A program made the position numbers and the translations under genes. From positions 438,921-502,920 of the forward strand of contig NW_022985077.1 in assembly GCF_010015585.1 (NCBI RefSeq): a DNA stretch of 64,000 bases, in the 5' to 3' direction. The first letter of the stretch is position 1, and every line of letters begins with the position of its first letter. The DNA comes from Eremomyces bilateralis CBS 781.70 (Eukaryota; Ascomycota; Dothideomycetes; Eremomycetales; Eremomycetaceae). Shown here piece by piece: positions 22,290 to 35,451 of the stretch. The notes beneath the pieces were generated by a model. It had not been told where the DNA came from. It did no database searches and saw nothing but the letters and a program-made list of their open reading frames with translations.

Positions 22290-25034
22290 ATGGGTGATAC
22301 ATCAGCCAGCGAGCTTGACCGACCTGGTACACTACCACCCGCATCACCAGTTCCGCTCGCCCATCCACCTCAAGTCAGCAATGTTCGAGTGCAGAGAACA
22401 GAGCAATCCAAGTCTACACAAGATTCGCAGCCCACAGAGCGGATCCATTCGCAGGGAGAAGCCCGGATATTACATCCCTCAGGCAGCGCCTCGCTGGCTG
22501 TTCCTACAACCAGGGACGATGACCACCGTCCCGTGATACGGCATACGTGAGTGTTTATCACATATATTGGTCAGATCGGACGGGAATTGATTCTTGTTAT
22601 AGATCCGAGCCCACATTCCACAGCCCCTTACGGCAACACCGGCGACATGTATCGTCAACAAGGAGAATCAAGGTGCGATACCACCTTCCTACGATGCAGC
22701 ATGTCGTCTAATGCGATATAGGAGACGCTCAATGCCAGATCGGAGCACGAAAGCAGCGGCGAAGACGGAACTGTACAACATCGAATCAACCAATATATCA
22801 TAGAGCAAGAGATTGGGCGTGGATCGTTCGGTTCTGTACATTATGCGATTGATCAATTTGGGAATGAATATGTGAGCGCCCCCTTGTTCGAAGTATCTTT
22901 TGTTTTGCTACAGGCATCTGCGGCATGGGGTAACCATAGACGGAAGTGTTTGGCAAATAGGTTGGCTAATGCTTAGAGTACAGGCTGTCAAGGAGTTCTC
23001 GAAGTCGAGGCTACGAAGGCGGAAGCAATCGAATCTGTTACGAAGACCCAGAGGACCACATGCCCGCCGAGGGTTCAACCTGCCGTTTGGTCATTCTCAG
23101 AAGGGGGATCCGAATTCCCTCGATCTAATTCGGGAAGAGATTGCCATCATGAAGAAGTTGAATCATCACAACTTGGTGTCCCTTGTGGAAGTTCTGGACG
23201 CCCCGGAAGAAGACTCGTTGTACATGGTTATGGAGATGTGCAAGAAAGGGGTCGTGATGCAAGTTGGGTTGGACGAGGTAGCTGACCCGTATGACTCAGA
23301 GACATGCAGATGTTGGTTCAGAGACATGATCTTGGGCATCGAATATCGTGAGCCAACAGTACCCTCGCATAAAGTACTCCGCTAATACTTGGACCTAGTC
23401 CACGCTCAAGGAGTCATACACAGAGACATTAAACCAGACAACTGCCTGATCGATAAGGACGACGTTCTAAAAATCGTCGACTTCGGCGTGTCCGAAATGT
23501 TCGAGAAAGACCGGGAAATGAAAACCTCAAAGTCTGCAGGATCTCCGGCGTTCATGCCACCCGAGCTATGCGTGCCGAAGCATGGCGAAGTGTCAGGGCA
23601 GGCAGCCGACATATGGTCCATGGGTATCACACTATATTGCCTGCGGTATGGCAAAATTCCTTTTGAGAAAGGAGGGGTTTTGGAACTGTACGATGCAATT
23701 CGAGATGATCAGGTTGAACTTGGCGACGACTGTGATAAAGACTTCCGTAACATGATGAATTGGATACTCGACAAAGACCCAGCGAAGCGGATAACCATGG
23801 ATGAGCTTAGAGTAAGTCGCATATCATCTTAAGGCTAGCGAAGCATTAATTCGTATAGGAACATCCATGGGTCACGAAACGAGGAGTAGACCCCTTACTA
23901 CCGAAGGAGGAAAACATAGCGACTATGATTGAGGATCCGACAGAGGAGGAATGGAATGCTGCCATCACGGGAAACATGACACATCTTCTCACCGTGATGA
24001 AGGCAGCAAAGCACTTTAAGAAACTCCTTTTTCGGAAACGCCCCGAACTCATGGAAGGCATCTTCGGCCGCGCCTCACATATCGTCCAGCCCCCCCTCTC
24101 GATCGGTGCAACTGATCGGAGACGGAAGTCGAAAAGTATGGATGTGGACGACCGCGTTGCCGTGGCGGCGGCGCTCGCCACAGAAGGCGTGCATCGGGAC
24201 ATCATCATTTCGGACGATCTGAAGCGAATGCCGAATGAAGCGGATAGAATCGCAGCAGTAACTCGATTGGAGGAGGAACGGCACAAAGAAAGCGCAAAGC
24301 CACTTCTTGGTTCGGAAGACGCGAGAACATCCGTACCTCCAGAGGGGTCTTCTTCAATTACTGCAACGTCAAGGGAAACTTCACGGCAGACGTCGAAATC
24401 AAGGGATCAAGATGAAGCATTGTATCCTCCACGACAAGAGAGACCACATGGTAAAGGCCATGCGCACGATTTGCTTGAAGATCTCCTCTTTCTGAACATC
24501 GGTCCCGGGCTTCACTACACCGAGCCTACCCCAGGGCTGGACCAGCCCATGAGCAACGCTCCAATCTCTAGCAGCCCATCGTCCACCTCACTCCCCTCAA
24601 CCATCCCTCATGTACGCTCCAGCCACATCCGCATCCTCTCCGACTCCCCTCCCTCCACCGATTTCAACATCTACGAAGATGCCTACCACAAAGAAGTCAC
24701 TCGCATCCTCCAAGACCGCCGCGATCGCCAACCGCGGCTCTACCTGACGCGCCGCGTCGAGGCGAGCAAACGGCTGCGAGAAGATCGGGAGTTGGCGAAG
24801 ACCTTCGTGAGTGAGGTGGCGGAGAAGAGCAAGAGCTTGTTGAGCGAGGCGCTAGGGAGGCGGAAAGGGGCAGGTGGGGATGCGGGGAACGGCGGTGATG
24901 GGATGGCAGAGGCGGTGGAGCAGGTGAAGAGGAAGGCGAGGGAGGACGTACAGGCTGGGGTTGCGGATGGACGGGATGGGGTGGTGAAGGCGGAGCAATC
25001 AGGAGACTCTATAATGGAGGATGTCCAGCCGTAG
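22290..25034 (+). CDS. Calcium/calmodulin-dependent protein kinase kinase (CaMKK; CmkC/Ssp1 type)
   Basis: This kinase activates CaMK and AMPK-type kinases by phosphorylating their activation loops. Exons are 22290-22546, 22603-22672, 22722-22871, 22984-23347, 23399-23811 and 23859-25034; phases close to 809 residues. The glycine loop GRGSFGSV is at 141-148 and the ATP lysine is Lys162 in AVKEFSK. It is followed by a basic Arg/Pro insert (about 168-200, with LLRRPRGPHARRG), the mark of CaMKK. HRDIKPDN has Asp290, DFG has Asp308, and the activation segment is SAGSPAFMPPEL. After the kinase, residues about 455-482 (ITGNMTHLLTVMKAAKHFKK and basic residues) form a Phe/Leu-plus-Lys amphipathic stretch fit to bind calmodulin. 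The C-terminal third is Ser/Pro-rich, then strongly charged. Intron 3 contains an earlier CAG decoy acceptor that would break the frame. Confidence 0.93.
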
Positions 25035-27714
25035 GCGACGTGGTGAGGGAGTATTTTTATATGCTACATTCTAGCAGCAAGTGAGCGGAATGAGCGGAAT
25101 GCAAAAACGCATCAACAACGCGGGTATTGAGTAGATCTACTACCCCTACATCATGAATACCTATACTGATATTGCTTTCAAGTTCACGTTAGTCACTCAC
25201 CATGACCAGACAGATTACTTCGGCCCCAGAGTCGCACGAAACACTGATACCAACTGGGCCCAGCAACGCTTCTACGATATTTGAGCTACTCTTTGTCGCC
25301 ATGTCCCCCTCAGGCTGTGTCTATGTCTATGCCATCAATGTGATGCATTCCTCCTAAGGTCTCCTGGCATGAGCTGACCGTCGACAGCACTTATTCAGCC
25401 ATCGTTATCGATGGGCCGGTATTGGTGCTGAATTCGGTGGATCGCCACTGAACTCACTGACAGGTATCCATCTTCTCCCGTCCCGTCCCTGAAACGATGA
25501 GATGCATGAACTACACAGGGCCATGTTTGAACCGTCCATGGTATAAACGGGCCCCAAAAAAGTGTCGTCGTCTGCTCTATGAAGGGGAAATCTGCAACAC
25601 CGCTCCTCGTTGTGACCCGGCCCCTCATAGTGTACTGAAGTTCAAAGCCTAGTGAATTCCGCAGCGGAAATGAATTTCCTCGAGACGAACTATGGTAAGG
25701 CGAGGAGCCCGGATAGTGAGCGGCATGCTATTCTAGTACTGTATATTCAATGCAACTAAACATTGACTATGACAAATACCAAGAAGCTGCTCTGGGGAGG
25801 CTCGAGTTGTGTGCTCAGGGGATAGAGGACTGTATGTCACTAAATCTTATCAAACCGGGAAATGAATCTCTCGTGTGTCATCATACAATGAGTCGATCCA
25901 ATCGGACAATCCATGCGATTCGCAATAGATCAGTCGCCCCTGCCCGTCAACGCGGGTGATTTGATGAAGTCCAGGGACTCATTCGTGAACTGATTACCCC
26001 TGGAGATTGCGTGGAGGGAAGCTTTATGGGTGGTGAAGGAAATGTCTCAGAATCAGCAGGCCCGGCCAACAAGAAATATCTTGACAGGTAATATGAATTG
26101 ACGGAAGAATAACGGAGACCTTGTATAGTGATAGATTGAGTGGGAGAAGCGGCACAGCATCTCGTCACTCGGACTCCGCTCCTGAAGAGGAAATCTCGAT
26201 GTACGGATAGTCACATGCCAGGATTCGGGTTTACGCTTTATACGTCGTTCACAGGATGAAATAGGTAGATTAATCTATAATAGACGGTAGCAGGATGATG
26301 AATGGATCATAGTCGTTGTTCAATCAAGAATACGTATCAAGACATATTGGTATCACACATCATGCGGGAAGATGGAGGCTAGGTCAAGCAGCCGATGTAG
26401 CAGGCTTCTCCCTACCCTCATCTTTCCGGAACGATGGTTCGATCGAATATTGCAGCGAGTGACGTCTGGGATCAACTGCGAGGACCAATTATGATCACAC
26501 TGGGTTGAATTGCGCCTTCTTCATTATATAAGTCTGTCTCGGATGTAATGCACAGTAGTATGATAACATCTCTAAAAATCCTGAGGATGTTATCGTTCTT
26601 GGGTTTAGGGACTGGATTTGGCATGTCTTCGCATGTCCTCCGGGAATTCAGATATAAAGTGTTCATCATGGTGATTCTCAAGTCGAAGTGACTCTTGCTT
26701 GCTTCCGGAATCCTGATGGATTCCAGTCTTGGACCCAATCAACTCCCAGAACGCTCGCACCAACTGTGATACGATAGTCGCTGCCGCATGATACGGATAT
26801 GCATGCGTCGGAAACTGGAGACAATTGAGTTTGTATCGCCTGGCAGCCTCGTGTCTCCCTACATTCATCCCTGGGCGTCGTAGGGTAAGAAACGGGTAGC
26901 CGGTAGCGTCGAAAGATCTGCGCCTTAGGATGAAGACTCGAAGATGAAAGTCGTGGAGCTAGCGAAGGGGATTTGGTTAGGTTGGCCATTGGCGGGGCAG
27001 TGATGGAGAGTGCTATATTTCCGTATTGGTTGATCTGAAATTTCGTTGGTCTGACGCCTTTTAGGTATGGTACGAGGTAGAGGAGGCAGCGGTTGACCTA
27101 GGAAATGCGCAGCGCCCCATCCCACCGTTCACAATCGATGGACCAGTAACAAATGGTTCGTTAAACTAAGTTAATTAGAATAAGTTAATAGTAATTACCG
27201 GAGGTTCGGGTCCAGACTCCAGAGGTAGTCCATATCCTCACTCCTCTGCGTTCGTATCGCCTGCCCCAAACCCTTCCGGCCATTAGGGTAATGGTCTGCC
27301 GACATCCGACACCATTGTCGTCGTCCTCTTCGAAGCCACCGACATTTTGTTTAGCCTGTTTGTTTGCCGTTCTCGTTTAAGTATCTACAGCTGCATTGAT
27401 CATGATATGGCCATGACCACTGTGCAGACTGTAGTTAACTCGTGGGCCGGAGAAGCGAGGATTAATGTTCCAGAAAGCCCGTTTTCAATGATTCTAAACC
27501 ATCCGCTAACGCAGCCGGGACACCTGGGAGACTGCATGAGGAATGGACAGACCAACGCACGTTTCAGCAAGAGGTCCATGAGAGTTGATCCAGGCGTTAG
27601 TGGATTTGCTGTGACCTGTCGGTCCAAATTCGGGGGGTTGACAACGGGTTTGATTCGTTTACATTTTGGATCTTCTCTAACTGGTGTGCTCTTGGTGGTT
27701 AAACCAACATCGCG

Positions 27715-27747
27715 TTAGCTGGTTTCTCCGGGGAGAAAACCAGCTAG
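27715..27747. repeat. Near-perfect inverted repeat (hairpin)
   Basis: TAGCTGGTTTCTCC is followed almost at once by GGAGAAAACCAGCTA, pairing over 14 bp with one bulged base and a very short loop. It sits alone in non-coding DNA. It could be a small transposon end or hairpin terminator, or it could be chance. Confidence 0.7.
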
Positions 27748-27920
27748 TCAGAGGCCAATCCAATCCTCAATTCTCATAGCGTCACCGAACCGCTGTCCGG
27801 GAATTCGTCCTCTTTCTGGAATCCTTTGGCTTGAGAATTGAGACCCTTAGCTCTCCTCTCTACCCTCATGCCCTGTACGAAGTCCAGAGTCCAGACACTC
27901 TGCAGTGTATGACATGATAG

Positions 27921-27961
27921 TTGCGCGTTGCGCGTTGCGAATCGCGAATCGCGAATCGCGG
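27921..27961. repeat. Short tandem repeats TTGCGCG x2 and GCGAATC x3
   Basis: Two short arrays abut: a 7-mer TTGCGCG twice, then GCGAATC-type units three times. This is a CpG-rich microsatellite in otherwise mixed DNA. Confidence 0.8.
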
Positions 27962-30900
27962 AGATTGGAACAATATTCAAGCCGTCAAGGCGCTAATACA
28001 TACAGAGTACGCACTGCGTAGTAGCATTACGAACAACATAAAGCATTGCGACTTGGAATCCTGGAGGCTGGATGTTTTGGCCTTGTGGGTGCCGATTCGA
28101 GTCATTAATCTTGGCGCAGCTGTGATACGGATGCTGCTTGAGGTTTTGTAGTGACGTTATTGACACTTGTGACTTGACAGGTATGCAATGCAATATGCAT
28201 GTCTTTCTGGACCGCTTTATGACGATCAAATCTCCGGGAGCCCAGTTTTCAATAGTGATTCTCCAAAGTCCAAGGACTATCCTTTGTTAGCGCTTCTACA
28301 ATCGCAGTCACCATAGCCGATATTCCGGTGGTGCGGAGCTTTTACTCGGCGTCGCCGATCGCAGGCAAGGCTGATGAGTGATGGCTCCTTTCCTTTCCCA
28401 TCCCGATTCACTAACTCAAGAGTGGTCTCTCAACTCCATTGGCTATTGCGCACGGCACCCGAGATGCGCACAGTGGCAGAGCGGTGTACAACTGTACATA
28501 GCATTGTCCAAGCGCCATATAGTCGGCTCACGGACTGAATATCCATAGCAACAAAATTTACCAGTCTTCTTGTCTTCATGAAATCTCCAGAGCGAGTCTG
28601 GCGTCGACAAGAGATCGTCGAATCTAAGGAACGGCGCGAAAGCTGGAGAAACAAGGCCCACACGTGGGTTGTAGAGTGTAGACAGGTCACCCGTCACAGA
28701 TGCCGAGATAGCGTGGCTCCCATGTCGTGTCTGGTGTCAGACCACGTGCATTGTGCAATCTATTTCCCTGTCAGACAGCGCCTTAATGCATCGATTATGG
28801 TTCATGACGGTGCAGATCGTCTTGCTCGAGCACCTCGCTCTTGCAAGGAAGGAGATCTTGAATCTCAAGATCAAACAGATCCGTCGCCTAGTCTCTGACT
28901 CGGAATTTCCTTTAACTTGACGCCTGGCGGTCTTGACACCGGACAAGATGCCTAATCAAGAGAAATCTCCTAACCGTTTCGATCCTTAACTCATCATCTG
29001 TTGTACTATGTATAAGCAAATATCCTTAGTCTCAGAAACGGTTGACTGTTGAGCAAATGGGCAATCCACTATTACCGGGCCTTAGACGGGCTGATATGAG
29101 CAAGTGAAGCAGCCATCCCGCCTTCACAGACCACCTAAATATCATTGCATCTGGTGAAGCATCAAACTTTGGCCGGCACCTGATGCGTGAACAACACCCG
29201 AGCCCATGATTCAGGAAACGTTTTTCCATGAACCTTCGTCATTCACTTCCTCGAGCGGTCACTTTCTCGTTGGATCTTCTGGACTCCAATGTCTCTATAG
29301 TTTATTATGCCACCTGAAAGACCGTACAGGCATCCTCTGTTCCATAGGATCTATTTAGGGCACCTAGCTGGCCCAACGCTAGTGTTTCACGAACAAATTC
29401 GCGTACGAGCCCTATTAAGACCCTATTTCAAAGCATTGGGTGTCCAAGGGTTAGGATCACGAAGTCTCAAGTCCCCCGCATTCCAATGACTTGGTACTTT
29501 CGCGCTAACATATCGATGGAACGCGCGAAGAAGGTGAAAGTCTTGGAAAGCCCGTGGTGTTGCCGTTCCAAGGCGTTCCATCATTGTTGAGGATTGAGTG
29601 CTTGCATTAGTTCGAGCGTTAGCTGCGTATCAACTGCTTGCACCTGCATCCGGCCAGTAAGGGCGAGTTCTCGCTAACTACCTTAGCACTTGCAGGAGGA
29701 AACTGGAGAACAAGCCAGATGAAGCTGTTTCGGCTCCCTCATTCCGGCATCTGTGATGGCACAGCTTGACCGCCAAACAACCAAGGTCAGCTGCCGTTTG
29801 ACAGTCCATGTTCTGTCTGTTTGGGAGCTTCATTGCTGCCCTGGAGCCTGGGCACCCCACGTTTCTCATGCCTTGCTTCGTCGGCGTCACTCCCGATGCA
29901 CCGGGTAAGATGACGCGGGTCTGAGTGGACACGCCAGTCTATCCCGCTATGATATGCATCACGACGGCAAGAGTGGAGAATAATGATTGAGGAGATTCCG
30001 AGAATCGAAACCGTGGCGTTTCGATCAAGTCAGCTTTTCGTGGTAGCGAGAAACGCAATCAATTACATGATCGTCTCGGGGATGCTTTTACCAAGCTTGT
30101 CGATATGTTATCGGTCATAAAAGATTGACGATTGTTCTTCATCACGCCTATACGATACCGAATAACCATACCCCGTAGTACTGCTGCTATGCAATTCAAC
30201 CTCAATCGTCGGCCCTGACATGCCGGGGAGCTCTTCATATGATTTGACGTTACAACTCCAGGAGTGACTGACAAGGTATATCTTCTCTAGCACGATGCTA
30301 CGTGACGGGGACGCATTGTTCAAACCATACTCAAGGAATATATAGCAAACGGCCTAGAACGTAGGAACGGGGGGATTATGGATCAAGAAACAAGGTGGCT
30401 CGGACAATTTGACAGCCCATGCATAGCACCAGAAGTGTCTGACATGTGCTTTTCTCTCCATACTCTTCCCCAACACTGGATTGAATTTAAATGAGGACCG
30501 AATGAGATTACATCGGTGACTGGAACAGCTCAACGCTGCCAAGAAATGAACCACAACTACTGTATGTAGCTACGCTTTGCATTAAACATGAACTGATCAC
30601 TGCTCTGCTCCATCCTCCTGAGCGAACTCGCACTGGTGTTCTTGACAGTTGACATGTCCACACTTACAGAAGGCCCTAGTTAGTCAACATTCAGTCCATG
30701 CTAGTTTTGTCAAGGGCTCATGTTTGACATAGGTTTACAGTTGGAACGTTTGAAGACTGACAGAAGTGGTACAAGTTGACCTGGCGGGCGAACATAGTCC
30801 TATCGCATGATGAATAGAATCGCAAGCATTCTGTCCTCGCTGCGCTTTATACCAGGCTTCATCTCGCGGGCTGAGCTCGTCGCCGTTGGCAGGCTAGCCA

Positions 30901-33679
30901 GATCTGGGGCATTGATTTGACTGTTGGCGGATTTAGAGAACCATCACCGAATTCCTCGAAAGGATTCGCTTTCTTCGCGATTCAAATCGATGGCGGTGAG
31001 GGTTCAAGGGCAACCCACGAGCCGGATGACATGGAGAGCGAAACCGGAACTGTTTCCAGGCATCGTGTGAGGCGATCTGGACACCAAACACTCCATTAGG
31101 GAGTAGAGACCAACAGATTTTTCAGCCCAGATTGCCCGTCAGATGAGGAGTTCGCACATATGATAGTCAATCTTTCGCCAATCTTCGTTCCAAGGGGTTC
31201 AGTAGGGCACAACCAGGAATTCTTCGGTTCATCGTCGTCCGTTTGACACACTTAATGTGCCCTGTAGAGGAACTTGCGGCTTTAGTTGCAGTTAGCGCTA
31301 CTACTGCATAGTACATACTCATAGAGACAGTGCCTGGGAAGTGAGATACCATCCCAATGCACATCATACTTGAAAGCATGATTCGCATTGTCCACTTTAA
31401 ATCGTGGAGTCTCCTATTCTCGATGCAATGATAATGCCACTTCGCCCGTCGCCAAGGCCGGACCTTCGATCACCTCGCCAATATTAACATTGGATATTGA
31501 CTACTCTTTTGGGATACGGAAGTCCGCAGTCCGTAGTCCTGCCCAGTTAATCACATTTCCCGGAAGCGTTCGCATAACGCAATCTATTGCGCATCCAAGT
31601 GGCAATTGGCCGCCAGCCTATCAACACTTTGGGTACCTGGATGTTAACCGTCATCGAGACTCTGGCCATGAACTGGCCAAAGCACTGCCGCCAGCGTCAG
31701 AGAGAGAGGGGGAACAGTGCGCTTAGACGGGCACTAGCACGATACGGCATCCGCCGGGTTCCAGGTCATGACTCGTGAGGCGTGACCTCGTGGAAGTTGG
31801 GGCCTTCTTAACAATGTTCTAGGGTGTATTCCATATCGTTAGTGCCAAGCTCACGATCCTAGCCATTCGAAAGATCTGATTGATTCAGCCGATCATAAGT
31901 ATACCAGGAACCATTCCGGTTTTCGCAATAATATTCAACCGCGAGAGTTATCCATGGTGGATTAGTGGGCCGACTAGAGAGCATGTGAGAAGCGACAGAA
32001 GTCAGAATGCTCAAGTGACTTTGCCGCACCGCCAATTGCCCCCGACTCCACAAAGCATTGTGTTTTCCAATATGTCACTTCACAATCTCTTCGCCGCTTG
32101 ACTTCGCAGCCGCGCTCATATACTGTACCATAGCGCTGGGTAAGAGACAAACATATACTCGGAACTGCCGACGAGACGAGAATAAAACGCGGTTCCTTGC
32201 ACAATTCAGTCTATCTTCAACTCACCCCGCCTGTTCATTTCATTAAGATCTTCGGGTTCTATGGATTTCTCGTGCTCCATGCACATTTCATAATAAGCCT
32301 GGTCGACTGGCTTTCACGTCGAAGCTCTTGGAGGGACCTCGTGATGGTTGTCAGAGCCATCCAGGAACCGTGACCTGCAGCCTGCAGGCCGACCAGTGTC
32401 TGCAGCAATGAAACATGCCAGCAATATTATTAAATACTAAGGCTGTCAACTGGTAGGCAGGGTACATATATCTCAGCTCAGCCTAACCAGATGTGAGACG
32501 GCCATTGCCGATTGCGGCCGTCTCTACGTGCAGGCGCATGTTTCTCTGGCGATCTTAGAGTTCGGTTGAGGGGAAGGTGGCTGGGTTTGTCGCATTGTCA
32601 AAAAGCTGATCGAACGATAGGTAGCTGCATCGAATATTGAATTAACTCCCTTCAAGGCTGGCTGGCCACGTTTAACCAAGACCTTGGAGCCGAGAACAAA
32701 CCTACCTTAGTCTACACAAGTTACAACCGAATGGAGGTGCTTCACGATGGGTCAAGAAGCAGAAATGGCCTCACGATGCTCCGTCTTTAGTGCCACGGTC
32801 GGAAGCGGCCAAATACGATGCATCAAACACAGCAATTGGTCCCGAATGAGCTGGTGGGTTCGCGGTGAGGCACAGCTGCAGCGAGGATCGGTGAGCGCTA
32901 CTGATTTGTATTTATCAGTGCAAACGTCCTAATGTATCCTGAATTCTCACTGTCCCTGGTAGCGAAAGCTGATCTTATGCGGGGTGCCCGCTGGTTCCTG
33001 AAGAAGTTCAGTGTCTATCTGGGACCTAGCGCAGGTCACCCGCGATATCGTAATGGCGGGGCCGCATTTCCATAATTCGCGGCTGTTAAGGGCCGCCTTT
33101 CCATGAACTGGGCACATGAAACGAAAATCGGCTTGCTGGATGGTTCGACTTGGATGCAGAACTTGGTGGCTGGCCAATGGTCTCACCCGCAATCAGGGGA
33201 CTAGCGTGTTCCTTTGGGGGCTACTGGCACCGCTAACACTTTAAGGGTGTTCCTTGCAGCGCCTCAGACCCCAGTTCCAACGCGAGAGCCTAGAGGAGCG
33301 AGTTCTGGGGTTCGGCCCTGTTTATGTTGCTAGCTCTAATTTGCTTGCTTGACACGATTCGGGGGCTTGACCTGCAGGGAGGAGAAGTACGCTATGCATA
33401 CGAAAAAGAGGGGATGGATGACAGACCCATGGAGTGCAATGGGGATGTTCATGAAGCCCAGGACGCTTTGTCCCTAATAGCTGCGTGCTAGACAGTCACC
33501 CGTTGGATTCGAGAAATGTGGCGGAAGAGCAGGACATCATAAAGACCAGGCGGGCAATATTAGGATGTCGTTCAAGACCTCCATTTAGATATAGGTACCT
33601 TTCGATCCACCTCATATTGGTTCCAAGCTTCCGTACCCTCCAAAGCTCCCATTCTACTTTGTAGAGCACTTGAGACCAC

Positions 33680-35451
33680 TCCCGTCTCCTTTTTACATTT
33701 CATTGCTCCAGCCCTGACACATACATACCTTATACAACTATACTACACAGCACTGGTACCTCAGTGGTACATCGCACCATACCTATACCTTGTCGCTTCT
33801 CTTTTCTTTTGCTCGCTTCGACTCACTGTCACACTGCGCGCGCCTCTTCACACCTGTTCCGTACCTTAATCGGACTTTGACTCTTACCAGAGCCGCTCTT
33901 CCTCCCTTAAGGCGCCAGCTGCCGGATTGTGATTGACACATTGTCGATTGCGATCCTTGGATTCAAGAAAGACGTCGTGGTCAAACTTGCGCCACCTCAA
34001 ACCACGTGGGTGCCCCTAGGCGAGCTTCTCGGTCACCCAAAGGCCTGTCTCGACCACGCTCTTGCGGTCTAGGTTCCCGATATCCCGCAGGATTCCCCCA
34101 GGTTCCCCAACCCTATCAATCGCGGCAATCATCACGGCACCATCCATCACGTCTGGCCGCTCAACTGGATTCTCCTTTTCGCAAACGTCGGCTTCTGGTT
34201 CCTGGATCCCTGGGCGTTCAATTGTGTATGCATCCGTAAACGTCCATTGCATAGAAATATCCCGGGACGCAAAGCAGTCGGCCCGTCGCCGCAGACAGCG
34301 TTTGCACCACCTGCAGAGGGCAGACACACCCCAGGCAGCGCTGTCAGCACCATAGATCCAGGCTCGATTTCGACTGGGGATTACGGGTCCAAATATCCCA
34401 GCCGTTGTGTTTCTGCCGGTCGACATCCCACAGATTCTGCTGCATCTCCGACTGGAGCGGCATAGAATCCCTCCTTAATCGCTTGTTCCCTCGTCCTTCA
34501 TAGCTGTGCACGCAGCTCCTCATTCGATTTGTCCTGGTCATTCTTCCTCTTCACCCGTTCCACACAGCGTTCCCCACCTGGAGCTAGAACTCTCGGCTCT
34601 TTCATAGCCCTGTAGATTACTGCTCTAGTAATCTATCCGTCGCAAGCTATACTGATCGATACTACACACCAACGCGGTCACTAAGCCAGTCCTTAAAACC
34701 ACGGGCATACTCCATCCTCGGCCTAGAGATATCGGGCACGTATAGGCCAAAGAAGTCGCCTTGTTAAGATCATCATAAGGTCTAGCCACTTGGGATCCTT
34801 GACGATTGGCTTCTGCAACAACTCCTCGAGAACTCGGGATTAGCCAAGACGAATCGAAGCGAACGACATTTGGACGTGCGGCGACAAATGAAATCTGAAA
34901 ATATTCGGAAACGATATCACAACGCCTTCCACAAGCGTCGTACCTACATCTGACCGTTGAAGTCTGCAGTGGGACGAGACACCAAACAATCGCATCAAGA
35001 GTTTCGACCCGCACATTTCGTCTTCCACACCGTCGCCAACTATTTCGGAGGCACCTGTTCGCTTTTGGTTGTATTATCTCAGTAATGTATGCTCACTGCA
35101 GCTTTGTTCCAAGATCCTGATATTGATTTTGATGTTCAGCTTATCGCCGACCGCCTGGTATCCGAGAGGATCCTGACAATGCGTCTGAGAAAGCCAGTTA
35201 TTCGGCCAGCGGACCTCTAATTCAAATCGCAGAGAGTTGTTGGGTCTGTCATCTTGGACTCGGCCTCGACTCGACTTGTCTCGGCTCCTTCTTGTCCCTA
35301 CATCATTCTTGATCGTGCTCGCATATTGCGACCATACCTCAACCTCTCTCCAGAACAGTCAAGATTGTGTCTCTCCTCTTAGAGCCCAGCCTGGCAACAC
35401 CCCTCTCCTACACTCACCAGTCCTCGTTGGTTTTCTTTTATTCTCACCGTC
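33680..35451 (+). promoter_or_regulatory. Putative long transcribed leader of the WOPR gene
   Basis: From about 33680 the plus strand turns pyrimidine-rich (CTTTTTACATTTC, then CTCTTTTCTTTTGCTCGCTT), as around fungal transcription starts, and stays C/T-rich again at 35230-35450. No coding gene is recognisable between. Several upstream ATGs with short frames occur, for example at 34006 and 35237. I infer a leader of up to 1.7 kb with upstream frames and possible introns, as known for WOR1/RYP1-class genes. The start site is a guess. Confidence 0.4.

Larger units (their letters stand above)
25035..33679. other. Gene-poor upstream region of the WOPR regulator
   Basis: About 8.6 kb without any frame that shows a family motif, splice-supported exon chain, transposase or reverse transcriptase. 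The longest open frames are 123 residues or less and look like chance. No tRNA was found: a B-box-like GGTTCGGGTCC at 27213 lacks an A box and acceptor stem. The stretch holds the hairpin at 27715 and the short tandem repeat at 27921, listed separately. Two TTAAAGT-type 7-mers (31394-31400 and 33238-33244, minus sense) resemble the Wor1/Ryp1 binding core, but about one is expected by chance in this length. By position it is probably the regulatory region of the WOPR gene. Confidence 0.55.

Noticed and set aside
22872-22917. Earlier CAG acceptor in CaMKK intron 3
   Set aside because: Use of it would bring in stops and lose AVKEFSK; the acceptor at 22983 keeps phase and the catalytic lysine.
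27211-27223. tRNA-like B box GGTTCGGGTCC
   Set aside because: No A box, acceptor stem or anticodon arm at the proper distances on either side.
27347-27718. 123-residue plus-strand frame in the upstream desert
   Set aside because: No motif, no splice-linked neighbours, composition like the surrounding DNA; length is within chance.
25035-33679. Transposon or virus-like element in the desert
   Set aside because: No reverse transcriptase, integrase, transposase or capsid motif, no paired long terminal repeats and no target duplications were seen by eye.
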